A program made the position numbers and the translations under genes. Source: Gnetum montanum (Eukaryota > Streptophyta > Gnetopsida > Gnetales > Gnetaceae). Taken from it: DNA of 64,000 bases. The first letter of the stretch is position 1. Every line of letters starts with the position of its first letter. The notes under the pieces were generated by a model. That model searched no databases. It saw only the letters and a list, made by a program, of their open reading frames with translations, and was not told where the DNA came from. Where the stretch lies: contig MNCI01012628.1 in assembly GCA_015680685.1 (NCBI GenBank), forward strand, positions 666,694 through 730,693. The letters are read 5' to 3'. Shown here piece by piece: positions 11,721 to 23,940 of this stretch.

Positions 11721-12650
11721 TAAGGCTCTCTCCGATTTTGGTGTTTTCTCTACTAGGACATCTTTCTTTAGCATATGCATTAAAGGTGTAGTAATTTTAG
11801 TAAATCTAGGGATAAATTTCCTAACGAAATTTATCTTTCCAAAGAAAGATCTAAGAGACTTTTTACTTGTAGGATGCTTGATATTTTGTAGTGCTTTAAT
11901 TTGGGAGCTATCTATAGAAATTCCTTCTTGATAGATTACATGACCTAGTAATCTTCTAAATTTAACCCCAAAGATACATTTCTTAGGATTTAATGAAATA
12001 CCATACTCATGACATCTATCAAAAACCTGTTGAAAATGATCAATATGATCTTCCTTCCTTTATGAAATGACTATGATATCATCTAAATAAATGACAAAAA
12101 ATTCACCTATTAAACCTTTAAATGCTAAATCCATTACTTTTTGAAAAAGTAGCTCTAGCATTTGGCAATCTAAATGACGTTCTTTGGTAAGCGAAAGTTT
12201 CCCATTTGATGATAAATGTTATTTTATATATACATCCTTATCTACCATGATCTGATTATAGCCTAAAAATATAATCCAGGCTTGCAATAGCTTTTTGATC
12301 TCGGCTTCCATAGCTGGGTTAAATGATGTATTGAGTTTCCTTTATTTTTGCTTAATTATCTTGCAATTGTTTATCAAAGGAATTTTACGTGTCATCAAAT
12401 TTGGTCGAAAAGTTTTAAGATCATCATAAGACCAAGCAAAATTTTCTAAATTATTTTTTAGGAGTAATAGTAAATTTTTCTTGAAAATTGAATCCTTTTC
12501 CTTTGTGACATTTAACATCTTTGGTATCTCAATAGATCCAAGATTTACTACTTTAAAAGCTTGATCATCTGGATTCTGTATATCTTTTTCAGTAAGCAAA
12601 GTTTTACTAAACTCATGTTCATAATCAATTACCTTTTTGGAAATATAATT
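11721..12650 (-). pseudogene. Element 2 reverse transcriptase (broken)
   Basis: The N-terminal lead-in is clear at 12342-12599: F-A-W-S-Y-D-D-L-K-T-F, then M-T-R-K-I-P-L, the usual plant Tat/Athila entry to RT. The polymerase motif on the minus strand reads V-I-Y-L-D-D-I-I-V near 12075-12105, so the catalytic Asp pair is intact. Thumb and connection pieces follow to about 11730. Frameshifts break the fingers-palm region at about 12150-12340. Confidence 0.8.
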
Positions 12651-13400
12651 TTTATTAATCCTTGATGTTTTTTTAGGTATGATTTGACTTTCAAATTCTT
12701 ATTTATTTGTCAAGAATCTAAGCAATTGATCATCATCTTTGAATACCTGTAAATGCTTTATGTTATTTGGTACTAATGGTTGATGTTCATTCTCGATCGT
12801 TACACCTTCATAACATTCTATCTTTTTTACATCTAATGTTGAAGATACTTTTGCTAAATAATTTTCTATATAATTTTCTTCTCTACCTATATGTTCTATT
12901 TTTTTTAGTGATGAAATTAATCCAACATTTTGCAAACAAGTTGTTTATAAGGTCGCAAGAATGAGCTTTTGACCACACAATTTTCTTTAATCTATTCACA
13001 AACTAATCTTGAGTCTTTCTTTATGGTGATTACCTTGATTCCTTTTTCTAATGCTATTTTAATTCCAATACTCAGAGCTTCATATTTGGCCTTGTTATTA
13101 GTAGAAGGTAAAGATAGATGCATTGTTTTGAATACTTTTAGGAAACCATCTTTTAGTAGAACTACTCCAGCTCCTACACATTTGAAGTTATAAGAACCAT
13201 CAAAGTATAGTTCCCATTTTCTCTCATCTTGAGATTCTTCTTTTTCCAAGTTATCAATTTCTTGAAGTGTACAAATTCTAGTTTCAAAAGCTCTTGTCTC
13301 AACAGCCTTGTTTTTTCCATTTGAGGTAATGTTTTCATTCATCAAAGGCTCACTATAAATGTATCTTTGATTTGGCTCTCCTTTCCAAGGTAATTGCATA
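12651..13400 (-). pseudogene. Element 2 archaeal-type RNase H upstream of RT
   Basis: A second RNase H of the kind known from the Tat lineage. The open stretch 12992-13399 has W-E-L-Y-F-D-G-S, then G-A-G-V-V-L-L-K-D-G and N-N-K-A-K-Y-E-A-L, the Asp/Glu pattern of the family, ending D-S-R-L-V. The continuation at 12699-12935 has H-I-G-R-E-E-N-Y-I-E-N-Y-L-A, which matches the usual H-I-P-R-E-x-N-x-x-A-D-x-L-A with Asp lost, and then a linker into RT. It lies between protease and RT. In element 3 the equivalent domain lies after the first RNase H. Confidence 0.78.
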
Positions 13401-13870
13401 TGAGAGTAATCCGTTGATATGTAACTAGAGAAATTCTTACTCTAACTTCTACTCAACAAAACACTATGTGAATCTGGTATGTCTGCCACTTCAATATTTA
13501 TTCTACTTTTGATATTGGGTTCTAAAGCAATTTCTAATAAAACATTGGACAATTGACCTACAATCTTCACTCTACTCTTGTCCACTTAAATGATCTTTCT
13601 ATTTGATTTTTCAAGAATCAAATCAAGTTTTTTACATATAGATAACAACATGATAGTAGATGTAGCTTCAGAATTAACTAAATAATTATGAAGATACTTG
13701 TCCTTTAACTTCATTTTTAAAAGAAAAGGATGAGTTACCTTATTAGGAGTACAATCATAGCTGGTTTTTGTTTTCTTGTCATTGATGGACACATAACTTA
13801 ACTCTGACTCTCCAAATCTCCTTTTACCTTTAATAAACTCTAAATCATTTCTTTGTTAATCTCCTATCTA
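13401..13870 (-). pseudogene. Element 2 protease (broken)
   Basis: Aspartic protease remnant. The open stretch 13586-13792 has H-P-F-L-L-K-M-K-L and Y-L-V-N-S-E-A-T-S-T-I-M-L-L-S. Active relatives have V-D-S-G-A-S there, so the catalytic D-S-G is N-S-E. Downstream, after a stop, I-E-V-A-D-I-P-D-S-H and an L-L-S-R-S segment give the C-terminal half, leading directly into the archaeal-type RNase H. Confidence 0.7.
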
Positions 13871-15420
13871 TAGCAATTGATATATGTGAATATTTTCCTT
13901 GACATGTTTAAGATCTTCAATCAAATCATATTCTCCATCTCCATAAAAATTTGATTTCTTCATCCATTTATTAAGAATTTGATTTTGAGTACCCTACTCT
14001 ACTTGATCTTCTTTATTTTTATTTTTTCTCTTCTACTTGGTTCAAAAACTTTCCTCTTAGTAGATGGATCAAAAATGATGTTTGGAGGTCTAGAAGTAGT
14101 TAACCTTTCTTTTGATTAAAGACTATATCCATTTTCCTCATTGTTGTTACATTCTTCATCTGATGATGTATCCTCTTTAGAATTTTATGGGGAAGAAGTA
14201 TCACTAGATCCATTATTAGAAGATTTTCTTGCATAATGAATACTAGATAGCTCATTATCTGATTCAATATCAAGGAAGTTAGACATAACAACATCACTTT
14301 CATCTTCATCTTTTACTAACTTAGTATTTTGATGAATATGTTTTCTATTTTTCTTTTCTTCCTTTATTTTAACTTTCACCAAAGCTTTTTTTAGTTTCAC
14401 TATTTTTTGAATAAGTCTTTCATTAATTGTACTTTTTCAAATTCTTTGCTCTTTAACTTTTGCTCTGTCTTAACACGAGATGATTCCAGTAATGCTTTAA
14501 GTTAAGCAATGTCTTTCATAGGAATCATAATTTTCTCTTCCCTTTTTTAATTTGTAATAATCTCTTCATGATTCAAGTTCAACTATTTTTCTAATTATAT
14601 AGCCTTACTAAAATATTCATTCAACGTTAGCAAGTTTGGAGTTCTCCTTAACCAAATTGAAATGTTGTGATTAACATCCTTAACATATGTATCTCTAAGC
14701 ACTTCATTTGATGATCTATATTGCCTTTGAAAGAGTCCACAAATTGTTAAAACTTAATATTGAAATCTTTAATTAATTCTTTAACTCCTTGCTTGGCTTG
14801 TACTAGCCCATAGTATAGTTGTTGTTGATCCAATTGATTATCAAACTAGCCAAGAAAAGACTTTTCATATCATTCCAACTTGTGATATTATTGCTTGGTA
14901 AGTTTGAATATCAAATCTAAGAGCCATATCTTTTAAATTTTCTACAAACAACCTACAAGCTTAATCTTGATGTTGAATATTTGCATGAGCTAAGGTTAAC
15001 TCAAATAAGTGAATGTATTCTTTAGCCAAGTAAGCTTTTCTAGGAATAAAAGGTTTAAGAAAATATTTGTAAACTACCTTAGAAATATCATTGTAGTTTT
15101 GAAATCCTAATGATGTAACTCTTTGTCAAGGATTTGCCATCCTATTAGAATTCCTTTTGATTGTTGAACTCTTAAACTTCTTTGACCTTCTCTTATAGAC
15201 TAAAAAACCAAATAGAAGGGGTGATCTCTTTATCCTTCTTGTCCTTACTCCACTACATGTTCCAAACTCAAAAATATTTTTTTTGTTCTTCTTCTGATGA
15301 ATAATTAATCTTATAATCAAGAATTTCTTTAGAACCTTTGAAATCTTTCAAACTATTAGTCTTTTTGATTATGAACTGAAAATAGTATCTAATTTCTTAA
15401 ACTCTTCCAGCAAAAAAAAT
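13871..15420 (-). pseudogene. Element 2 gag (broken)
   Basis: Structural polyprotein remnant. Pieces on the minus strand include K-A-Y-L-A-K-E-Y-I-H-L-F-E-L near 15020-15060, L-F-V-E-N-L-K-D-M-A and S-W-N-D-M-K-S-L-F-L-A-S near 14860-14950. The last matches the W-x-x-M-x-x-x-F core of plant gypsy capsids. Towards protease come a Lys-rich coiled stretch (14185-14400) and acidic Asp/Glu/Ser-rich sequence. Many stops and frameshifts are present. The start codon cannot be placed with confidence. Confidence 0.6.
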
Positions 15421-15477
15421 AACTATTGGTGTGCTAGGACTATGAAGCTCATGAACGTTGAGGACAAGTTTTCAGCC

Positions 15478-15499
15478 CTCATTCTAGTGCCAAAAAAAC
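15478..15499 (-). promoter_or_regulatory. Candidate primer binding site of element 2
   Basis: Immediately inside the 5' LTR the minus strand reads GTTTTTTTGGCACTAGAATG. A TGG-starting segment at this place is what a primer site needs. I cannot assign a tRNA. A search of TGGCACTAGAATGAGGGC against plant tRNA 3' ends would decide. Confidence 0.4.
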
Positions 15500-18400
15500 T
15501 ATTGGTGACCATTTGGGGCTGCCAACATTAGGTGGCTTTGGGTCTTATGACCTTTAGGGTCATGCGATTGAAGGTGTTCTTCAAACAAGGTTTAGGTGCT
15601 TGTTGGTCTCTAGGAACACCAAGGCCCAAATACCTCCAAATAGACTTAGTAGTTATAAAATAAACTAATCATGAGTATGTATTTATTATTGCAAATGTTG
15701 AAATGGTTGGGTTGTGTATAAAACTGTAATCGACTATCATAAAAGAGATTCAGCTAACTTTGTCAAATACTATGAGTTGTTGGAGATTCTTATTTTTTTC
15801 AATCACTTAGTCTATATGGTCCATATAGTACATCACTTGTAACAAATAAAATTTTGCAAAAATTTTTGAGCATAATTTTTCCAATCTACTCCTAATTTTC
15901 CCTAGAGAGAAAGTTCCATAAGAAAACTAGAAAGAGAGCGAGATTCAATGGACTTAGAAAAAAAAAGAAAAGAAAGAAGATTTGTGTGAAATCTCAAATA
16001 TTTAAACAAGATAAATTACCACAAGAAAACACTTCGTAATAAAGCTATTCTAATTCAATCTAACTATTAATTGTCCAAACCATTTGAGCTTAACAAGCAA
16101 TTTCATAAAGACAATCTTATTATAGTAACAAAAATTGCTACGTAAACAACAAAGTATGAGTATATATTTTGGTTGGTTAATAGTTTTCAAGGATTTCATT
16201 CAACATAGTCTTAAAAAATTTGACAATTTTAGGATTGAAATACCAAGGCAATACACTTTAAAATAATGAAGCTATTTCAATCATCTCAAAATACCAGAGA
16301 TTTTCCTAGATTCTCGATGCTCAAAACATGTAATTTAGTTAAGACATTACTATTAAATTGGTCTTAGGGCATTTTAACAATATAAGCTCTTCTATGAATA
16401 ATCTTAATAGGATTCTACTATTGTGCAAAGACAAATCTATAAAAGAAACCTGGAGAAAAACCCAAAATTCAATGTCAAGCACAACACTCTCTAAATCATT
16501 AGCTAATTAACTAAAACAAAATGGGAAGAAATGGACTCACAGGATTAAAAAAAAGTAGTTGAATTGATGTCTTTAGCAAGCCATCTTAGAAATAATCTTC
16601 AATTGTTTTTTTCCCAAAATGTTTTCCCTGACATCTTCCTTGAAAATTCTACTTTTGAAGGTTCTTTTATAATAACCTTAGGGTAGTTACAATAATCATG
16701 AGAAGTTATGGGTATTACAAATATCTAGGAATATTGATTTATAACCATCCTAGAAGTTATAACTTCCATGAAGGTTTTTAAAAATTTGAGCTATGGTTGG
16801 CAAGTGTTTTCTTGGTAACAAATATCATAGAGGTTATCATAGGAAGTTACAAAAATTGAAGAAATACATGTCACAACTGGCAAGTATCCTTTCAAGTGCA
16901 AACATTTAGGAGATTTATTTGTGCTTTTTTTACAACCTTTATGGGAAATTTAGCTTAAAATAAATACAGATATAAAGATCTGCCTTTCTAAATCATAACC
17001 TTGCTGTATGTACATGTATTACCTTTTTCAAACTTATATTGTAACTTTGTGGCCACCATAATAATATATATGATGTTTCTAATTATGTTCCACCCAAGCT
17101 TGTTACTTAAAGATGAAATATGATTTTCTTCAGTGTGGTATGAGTGTGAGGGTTTGTAGTTGTTGTTGCCATCTTGCTCGTTGGCATGTAACTGGCATAG
17201 AGATGGTGTCACTATGATGAACAGGCACATGTTTAGAGCATAGTCTTATTCAACATCCATAGCACATTGATGCATGTTTTGTCAATTTTAGAGTTACTCA
17301 GAAATTCTTTGAGCTCCACTTGTTAGCTTGTTCTCGTCCAACAACTGCTGATGCTCCCAACTTTGTTGCTATTGAAAGTAGCTACATTCCTAGCCATCAT
17401 GGTCTCTTGTGTTAGTGCCTCCTTTACTATTACTGTCAACATTGAGATTGGGACTACTTATCTTGTTTGTTTGGTTGTTTCAAATCATTTTTTAGGACTT
17501 GTAGTTGGCCCTCTCTAGGTTGGATTAAACTATTTCTGAATTGTTAGTTTGCCCTTCTATGTTTCTGGCCTTGCCTTGGCCATGCTACTAATGTTGCCAT
17601 GTGTTAGGGCTATCTATTTTCATTTGAAAATTGTAGTTGTCACTATTAAATCTATGCACATAGGTAAGTGGAAAATTCATCAATTGTGACGATTGCACAA
17701 GGAAGAGTTGTAATGCAGTGTTACTGGTAAAAAATTCTTGTTATTTTCTTCAGCAAATACTACAGATGACAAAAATTTGAGTAGAAAAGATTGTGTACAT
17801 AAATCTCCCAACCATGATCACCCATCTTGATGTTAATTCTTTGCCCTTGTTATCATTTGGATGCTTATATTTCCTTTAAACTACCACATCTAATTAGAGT
17901 ACTTCCTAGATGTTTTTGTGTTTTTGTATATGTGTGCAGGAACTCATTTCTCTTGGAATTCATCTCAGGTAGCAAAAATTCACTTGACAGTGCAATGGTT
18001 GAAATGATGAGCTGCATTAATCATTTGTATTCTTGTTTAGGGTAAGAATTTTGATTTGATGACGTTGACTTTCGATTTGTTGCTACTCCAGTAAATTAGG
18101 ATATGATTTTACAAACAATAGCAAACCTTTACTATTTCCCAATTTCAATTATTTTTCCACTTTCCAGAGTAGAAATTCAATAGTTAATCACAAAGGATTT
18201 TTCACAGTATCATTGTAGTGCAGTTCTCAAACTTTAAACTGTCAAATTGTTGATATCCTAGCTATGGGTTTCTATCTAAAATGCTCATTTCAAATTGATT
18301 ATTTCCACTAGAAGGTTAGACATAAGGGCCTTATGATAGTCTTATCTTGAATGATGAATTTAACGTTAAGCAAAGGAAATGTTGATTGCCTGTGTATCTA

Positions 18401-18662
18401 TTAGAACTCAAAAGTCCAAAGATACTAAAAATTGAAAAAGTAATCCATCTCATACTCCCAATTAAAACTTCATGTGAATAAATAACAACCATATTAAAGA
18501 GAGCGAAACTAAATAGATCATTTTCCTAAAACTTAGATAGGAAATGTTACTTATGGTCCTCTCAACTGCATATCTTTTTATCCATATATATTTTTATAAG
18601 GAGCTTGCCATTTTTAATGATTTCATATTCTTATTTTATAAAATGGCTAAAATGTGCCAACA
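15500..18662 (-). repeat. Element 2 5' LTR
   Basis: This 3163-bp partner of 5619-8750 runs in the same order throughout. It begins TATTGGTGACC, where the left copy has TGTTGACGACC, so the terminal TG has become TA. It ends CCAACA. Differences from the other LTR are scattered substitutions and small indels. The same short open frame as in the left LTR appears at 17827-18045. Confidence 0.88.
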
Positions 18663-18667
18663 CTACC
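18663..18667. repeat. Target site duplication of element 2, right copy
   Basis: CTACC, against CTACA at 5614-5618. One substitution separates the two copies. Confidence 0.6.
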
Positions 18668-18770
18668 ATCTAGATGAGCTAGACAAGATTTTCTTAGTTA
18701 ATGGTCAACACCTAAAGCACTACAAAGAATATCTTTCCCCTCTAAGTGTACATAGTGGTCAATATGGTAT
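18663..18770 (+). pseudogene. Element 1 integrase C-terminus (continuation)
   Basis: Directly after element 2 the plus strand reads Y-H-L-D-E-L-D-K-I, then V-N-G-Q-H-L-K-H-Y. This is the typical last stretch of plant Athila/Tat integrases (an H-L-x-x-x-D-G motif, then N-G-x-x-L-K-x-Y). It is the missing end of the integrase interrupted at 5618. It shows that element 2 inserted in an older element 1 and was not a neighbour. Confidence 0.75.
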
Positions 18771-21700
18771 TTTACACTCAAAGGTCTGTCAAGTGATAGA
18801 TATGCATTTGTCACGGAGAAGAAATTCTCTATGCCATGTCAAATTTTCTTTTTTGCTAATTTGTTTATATATTTTTAATAAAGTTGGTACACTTAATTAG
18901 TATTTACACATTTTCAACTTAATGTATAATCATATCTGATCATTTTTTCTCTTTAAGGATGTTTTGTATGTATGGAAAAATGAATTAATGTGTTTTATAA
19001 ATACTAACCCAATAAGCCAATGGTGGATGGATGAGTTACAAATGTGACGATGATGCAAGAATTCTAAATAGGTATAATGTAGAGCCTTGATCAATGTAAT
19101 GCCAATGCAATGAAATTTATTCATCACCGGTGGACCAAGCTCATATTCAATAGGGAGCTAGAACTCTTACTATGATCTATTAAAGTTATTACTACTAGAA
19201 ACATGACAAGTGATGGGTCCACACCTTAGGGTTTGAGCTTCAAAATTCTAGATAAGTTCTTAATCATTGACAAGGAAAGGATGTGCCATTTAGGATCCTT
19301 GTGACCACTAGATGGCTTTGGTTGGTGTGTTTGGATCAAGGTACATGTGCTTGTCATGAAAAGCCATCCTAATCAAAAAAGGTTACATGCCATGCAATGA
19401 GGGATGAATGCTTATATTTGTGCAAGTTGAAGACTTTAGGTGGTGATCTTTCCCTATAATTAATTCCATAGTTTTCACACTAAATAGAGACCTCTCTCCT
19501 ATGAACGAAAGAAGAGAATGATGAATGAAAAAAATGACAAAATAAATAAAAGTGAAAGGAAAATGTGAAAGAAATGAAAAGATAAAAATAATAGCAATGA
19601 TAAGAAGAAGAGGTAATGAGAAGTGCAATATAACATCAACCTTATTTATCCACACAAATTGGTACTTATACCATCCTAGAATGATTTTATGATTTCTCAA
19701 ATTAAGATAAAAATGAGTGATTGAACCAATACCTATATAAGCCTTTCTCATGTTCAACAAGTTGCCTTAATCACTTTACTCTTAAAATATCATAGTTTAA
19801 GATAATCTCATGTTCACCTATACCCTTAGCCTTGAAGGTATATACATCTCTCTCTTAGTGAACTTTAGCAATATCAAATGTTGCTTCTACTTAATTTATG
19901 AATCATTTTGTTCTTAACAGTTAAAACCATAATCCTTGATTTAAACCATGATGATACCCATAATTAGAATCCCAATTACTTAGCCATGGTATTATAATCA
20001 TGGTTGGGATTAGGATTGATTAGTGTAGCCATAGGGATTGACAAAAGGGTTTTGGTAAAGCAAAATTTTGGGAACCTACTATGCATACGTGCATAGATGA
20101 AGGAAAACCAAACTAGAATCTTAAGTTTTGGATGATATATAGCTTGTTGCCTTAGTTTAATTTCACAAATGGTTATCCCATGAAATAATCAAGGCTAGGT
20201 AGCATTGCTAGTGATAGGTATGACCTTGCACATAGAAGAGAGACTTGGAGGTCTATTCCCGTCATGTGAACAAGTAGTAATAAAGAGATGTAATGGTAGA
20301 TTCCTCACAAGGTGTAGGATGTGTTCACATGATCCCATGAGCTAATTAAATGGTTGACTAGGGATTTCATGATGTTGAACTCTCACTTTGTTTCTATTTT
20401 CTATCTTCATTCTCCATCTCTTCCCTTTCCATTCTATGCATTGTTATGTGTGGTAGGAAATTGATCAGGTGAAATAGAGGATGAGACTTGGCCATCTAAG
20501 ATGAAGGACTCTCATTTGATGTTGATGTCTCATTAGTTGTTGGGAATATATGAGTCTTCCATCAACTAGTTTCAAAAGGGTAAGAAAGGTAGGTGCCTAT
20601 TATGGGGAGGATTCTGTTGTGAATCCTTAGTGGCTTGGCTTTGTGAGCAAGCGAGATTAATCTAATCTTTTAAGATGGTGATGGTTGCATGACATAAGGC
20701 ACTTGATTGGTATTTTATTTATGTGGTTTTGACTTAATGAATGTAATGATTAAATCAAGACTATTTCTTTCCACAATTATCTTTTGCCTGTGTATTTTGA
20801 TTATTGATTGGATGTTTGACCAAGTTATACTTAATGTTTTTGCATTCCTTAGTTTGTTTGGTTAATGGTATTTCATGTTTTAAAGCCTTTTGATTTGTTT
20901 AGGGTGTAAGGTAGAGATGTTTTCATTGGTTCATATATTTATATCTTTATTTATTATGCTTATATTTTTCTATATGTGCATTTAATCTATGTTGTCCAAG
21001 GTTGGTATATCATAACTCAATCATGGAGGAGAGGCATAGTTGAGTATGTATTCTATGATGATTTCCTATGTCATTCATCATATCCATGTATGTGATTAGC
21101 ATTTGTCTCAAATCTTATTTTTCATATCTTCTTTGGAAATTGCACTTACCATTGTTTTTGTGCATGATTTTTTCAATGGTGGTTTAATGCTTAAAGAATT
21201 CATATGATTTTTAGCATTGTTACAGTTCAACATATTTAGATAAGCATATTTTTCATACCTAAGGATCATGCATAATTGGTTAGGAGATTGTACGCCTCTA
21301 TTCATAGTATGACAGAAAGACAATAGCTTTCAACTCCACTTGAAAAATACTAGTTCAATCCAAAACTTGAGAGGTCACTCTCAAAAGAAAAATCCAGAGG
21401 TAAAAGGATCATGTTCTTAAATTGCATGTAGTAAGTATGTATAACAATCATCATCCAAGTATAAGCCAAAAGATTGGTAAGAGATTTCGATCAAGCCTAA
21501 GACATCTTTAATCTTTTAGGGATGCTAGGGGATTCTTCTTGTTACCCACCATCTCAAAGCTTCTCTTCTAAGAGTGATAATTATATAGTGCATGTTATGT
21601 CAAAGTTATTTATACATTTGTAATTCCTTCGCATTGATCTTTTAATGTATTTAATCCTTGCTTTGTATCTTGGATGTTAAGGCTATGAAACTAGCTTTAC

Positions 21701-22050
21701 TTAGTCATGAAGGAATGACAAATCATCCAATAACAATTTGTATTTCTATTGTAAGCCTTAGATTTGTGAAGTATTTCATGCATCGTATGTTTGTAGTTCT
21801 AGCATGTGTTTTTGAGGTTTATATCTCCTAGGTTTGCATGCTTACGTCCTATATAATAGCTCTAAGTTATATATATGTTGTGGATTTCTTGTAATGTTTT
21901 TGACTCCTTTTAAACATCCTAGGATCTTGTCAGCATGTTTCTTAGTGGTTCAAATTTCATCTAAAACTAGTAGTAAGAAGTGTGATTTGGAGAGATTCAT
22001 TAAATACCTTAACATTAGTGTACCTCTTGTGACATTATAAGGAGTAACGA
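18771..22050. other. Unrecognised AT-rich region (3' side of element 1)
   Basis: No frame with family features was found on either strand. Stops are dense. By position this should include element 1's 3' untranslated region and perhaps its 3' LTR. A weak likeness near 20600-20625 (GCCTATTATGGGGAGGA) to GCCTGCTTTGGGGAGGA at about 39210 in element 5 supports this. I cannot place LTR ends. The short open frame at 19383-19760 (-) is hydrophobic and low in complexity and is not judged a gene. Confidence 0.4.
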
Positions 22051-23940
22051 GGGAAAATTCGGTGCTGGAGGAACGAAAAATTCGTGTGCAGAATAGTTTA
22101 ACTCTAGGATCCACATGCCTAAAAAAGGATCTAGAGTGTCTTAAATGGCCTTGTCAATTGCTTGAGAAATTGGAGTGTCTATTACTGAGTAATAAAAATG
22201 AAGAAAAACAAGCACAAATGTGTAAACACAAGGCCCAATCCAATGCTAATACCAAGATAGAAAAGCAAAATGATATGGCTAAAAAAAAGAAATTACAAAC
22301 TTTATAATAAACATGACAAATAATAGTTGAAATAGGTTTTGAATTGTATAGAGTGGGGCTGTTAAAGCACAAGAATGTAAAATATCTTGAAAACTTAGTG
22401 CAAGAGGTAGGGTGTTTTCTACATTGATCTCTTAAACTGGTCTGCACTAGGGTAATTGCTAATATAAGTTTTTCTACCTCAGTAATCTACACTAGTGGTG
22501 AAGGTTATGGACTTTTACATGTTGCTCTACTTCAAAATTCTCAAGTTCAAATGAAATCAAAATGATTCAAAAGTCTTGAAAATGATGAAAATGTTGATTT
22601 AAATAGGTCATACATTCATTGATTGTTTGCTGGCTTAATTCTTGCTCATTTCCTTTAAATTTGTAATATTCCATCCAACATTTTTTATGCTTTTAGTGGC
22701 CAAAATCTGCAACATGTGGCATACCAACATTTTTGAATTTTTGGACTAAAATAATAATGTGTGTGGCACTTTTAACCACCAAAAATTGTAGTGCATGCAC
22801 CAACAACATGTGGAGGTTTTCCTACCAATGTGTGATGGCCTAAATTCCGACGTGTGAACTACCAATATTTTTTTGATTCTATTGCCAAATTTTGAAAACA
22901 TATTAACATTTTTGGCCTTCACACATTGACATAAATTAAATTCCTAATTGTGGATTATAAATTCCATTTTAAACATCAAAGAAATGTCTAAAACTTTGCC
23001 AGAACAAGGTCACAAGGTAGGATTTTTGATGGAAAAATAAGAAAATTGTTTCGGCCTTTAAATTTTCATCAAATTAGAATGTAAATGTGGCTTTAAGAAT
23101 TTTTATTTATCACATGAATTTTCTTTGAGGTGTTTTATTGAACCCTCTTTGTTAATGTTTGTAGGATTGATCTAAAAGATATTAATAAAGATTATGATAC
23201 ACCATCATAGGTGCATCATCAATGCTCTCTCTCCACATTTGATTTGGTAGCTATTGAGTCATGCCAAGGAGCGCTAATGATGGTGAAATAAGATCACAAT
23301 GGGATGTCAAAAGTTTGAGATGAGAAAAAGGTTGTATGCAGCTATTAGTTTTGTTTTCTCATTGAATGAGGTGTGTTACATTTAATGAACTTGAATAGTG
23401 GACCATGTGAAAATAGATGTTACATGGATGTCGAACATAAGTTTTTATTATTAGCAAGGTAAGGAGGGTTGTAATTTGTCTATGGGGATATGGCTCAAAA
23501 GGGGTAGTGTAAGTGATGTGAGGCAAGCATTCTTAGCACAATTAGACAAGCTAATTGAATCTTGTATATTAAGATCATATGGTGACTTATTGCCATGATG
23601 AATCATACCTCTGTGGTAGTTTTGGGCTCACCCTATAAGCATAACTACAAGAGGACAAGAAAACAAGTCAAAAAGTTCATGTAATTACAAGAGATTGCAT
23701 AAGACCATATGATACAACTAGCAAATATAGGCTACCATTGGTTACAATAAGTAAAACAAGAGAAATTTGTACTTTGTTTCATAGTTTTATACAAAGTTTG
23801 TAGTGCTTTGAGATGCAAAAAGAAATAAGAGGCCATGCATGCTTGCTTGTTGTAGGCTACAAATATTGTCGATGTCAATTATTTATCCAAATTTGCAAAC
23901 AAAGGAACAAAATGCTACAAGAAAATAACAATGTTAGATG
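22051..23940. other. Unrecognised region with copies of the CATGTGG-type repeat
   Basis: A Lys/Gln-rich open frame at 22062-22307 (+, 81 residues) has no recognisable domain. From 22690 to 22960 there are several phrases such as AACATGTGGAGGTTTTCC and CCAATGTGTGATGGCC that recur in the degenerate array at 43.1-44.25 kb, on the far side of element 3. From 23160 to 23600 plus-strand coding-like text is broken by stops and unrecognised. The 3' end and LTR of element 3 may lie here, but I cannot define them. Confidence 0.35.

Larger units (their letters stand above)
5619..18662 (-). mobile_element. Element 2: complete Tat-like LTR retrotransposon with 3.1-kb LTRs
   Basis: A 13.0-kb element on the minus strand, defined by two direct repeats of about 3.1 kb (5619-8750 and 15500-18662) around a gag-PR-RNaseH-RT-RNaseH-INT region. 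The LTR ends are TGTTG...CAACA. A purine-rich tract abuts the 3' LTR. The pentamer duplication is CTACA/CTACC. Sampled LTR stretches differ at roughly one base in ten, so the insertion is old. It lies antisense in the integrase of element 1. Dual RNase H marks it as Tat lineage. All coding frames carry stops, so it is dead. Confidence 0.9.

Noticed and set aside
19383-19760. Hydrophobic 125-residue protein on the minus strand
   Set aside because: It is dominated by low-complexity F/I/L/H codons from A-rich plus-strand DNA, without a paralogue in the window.
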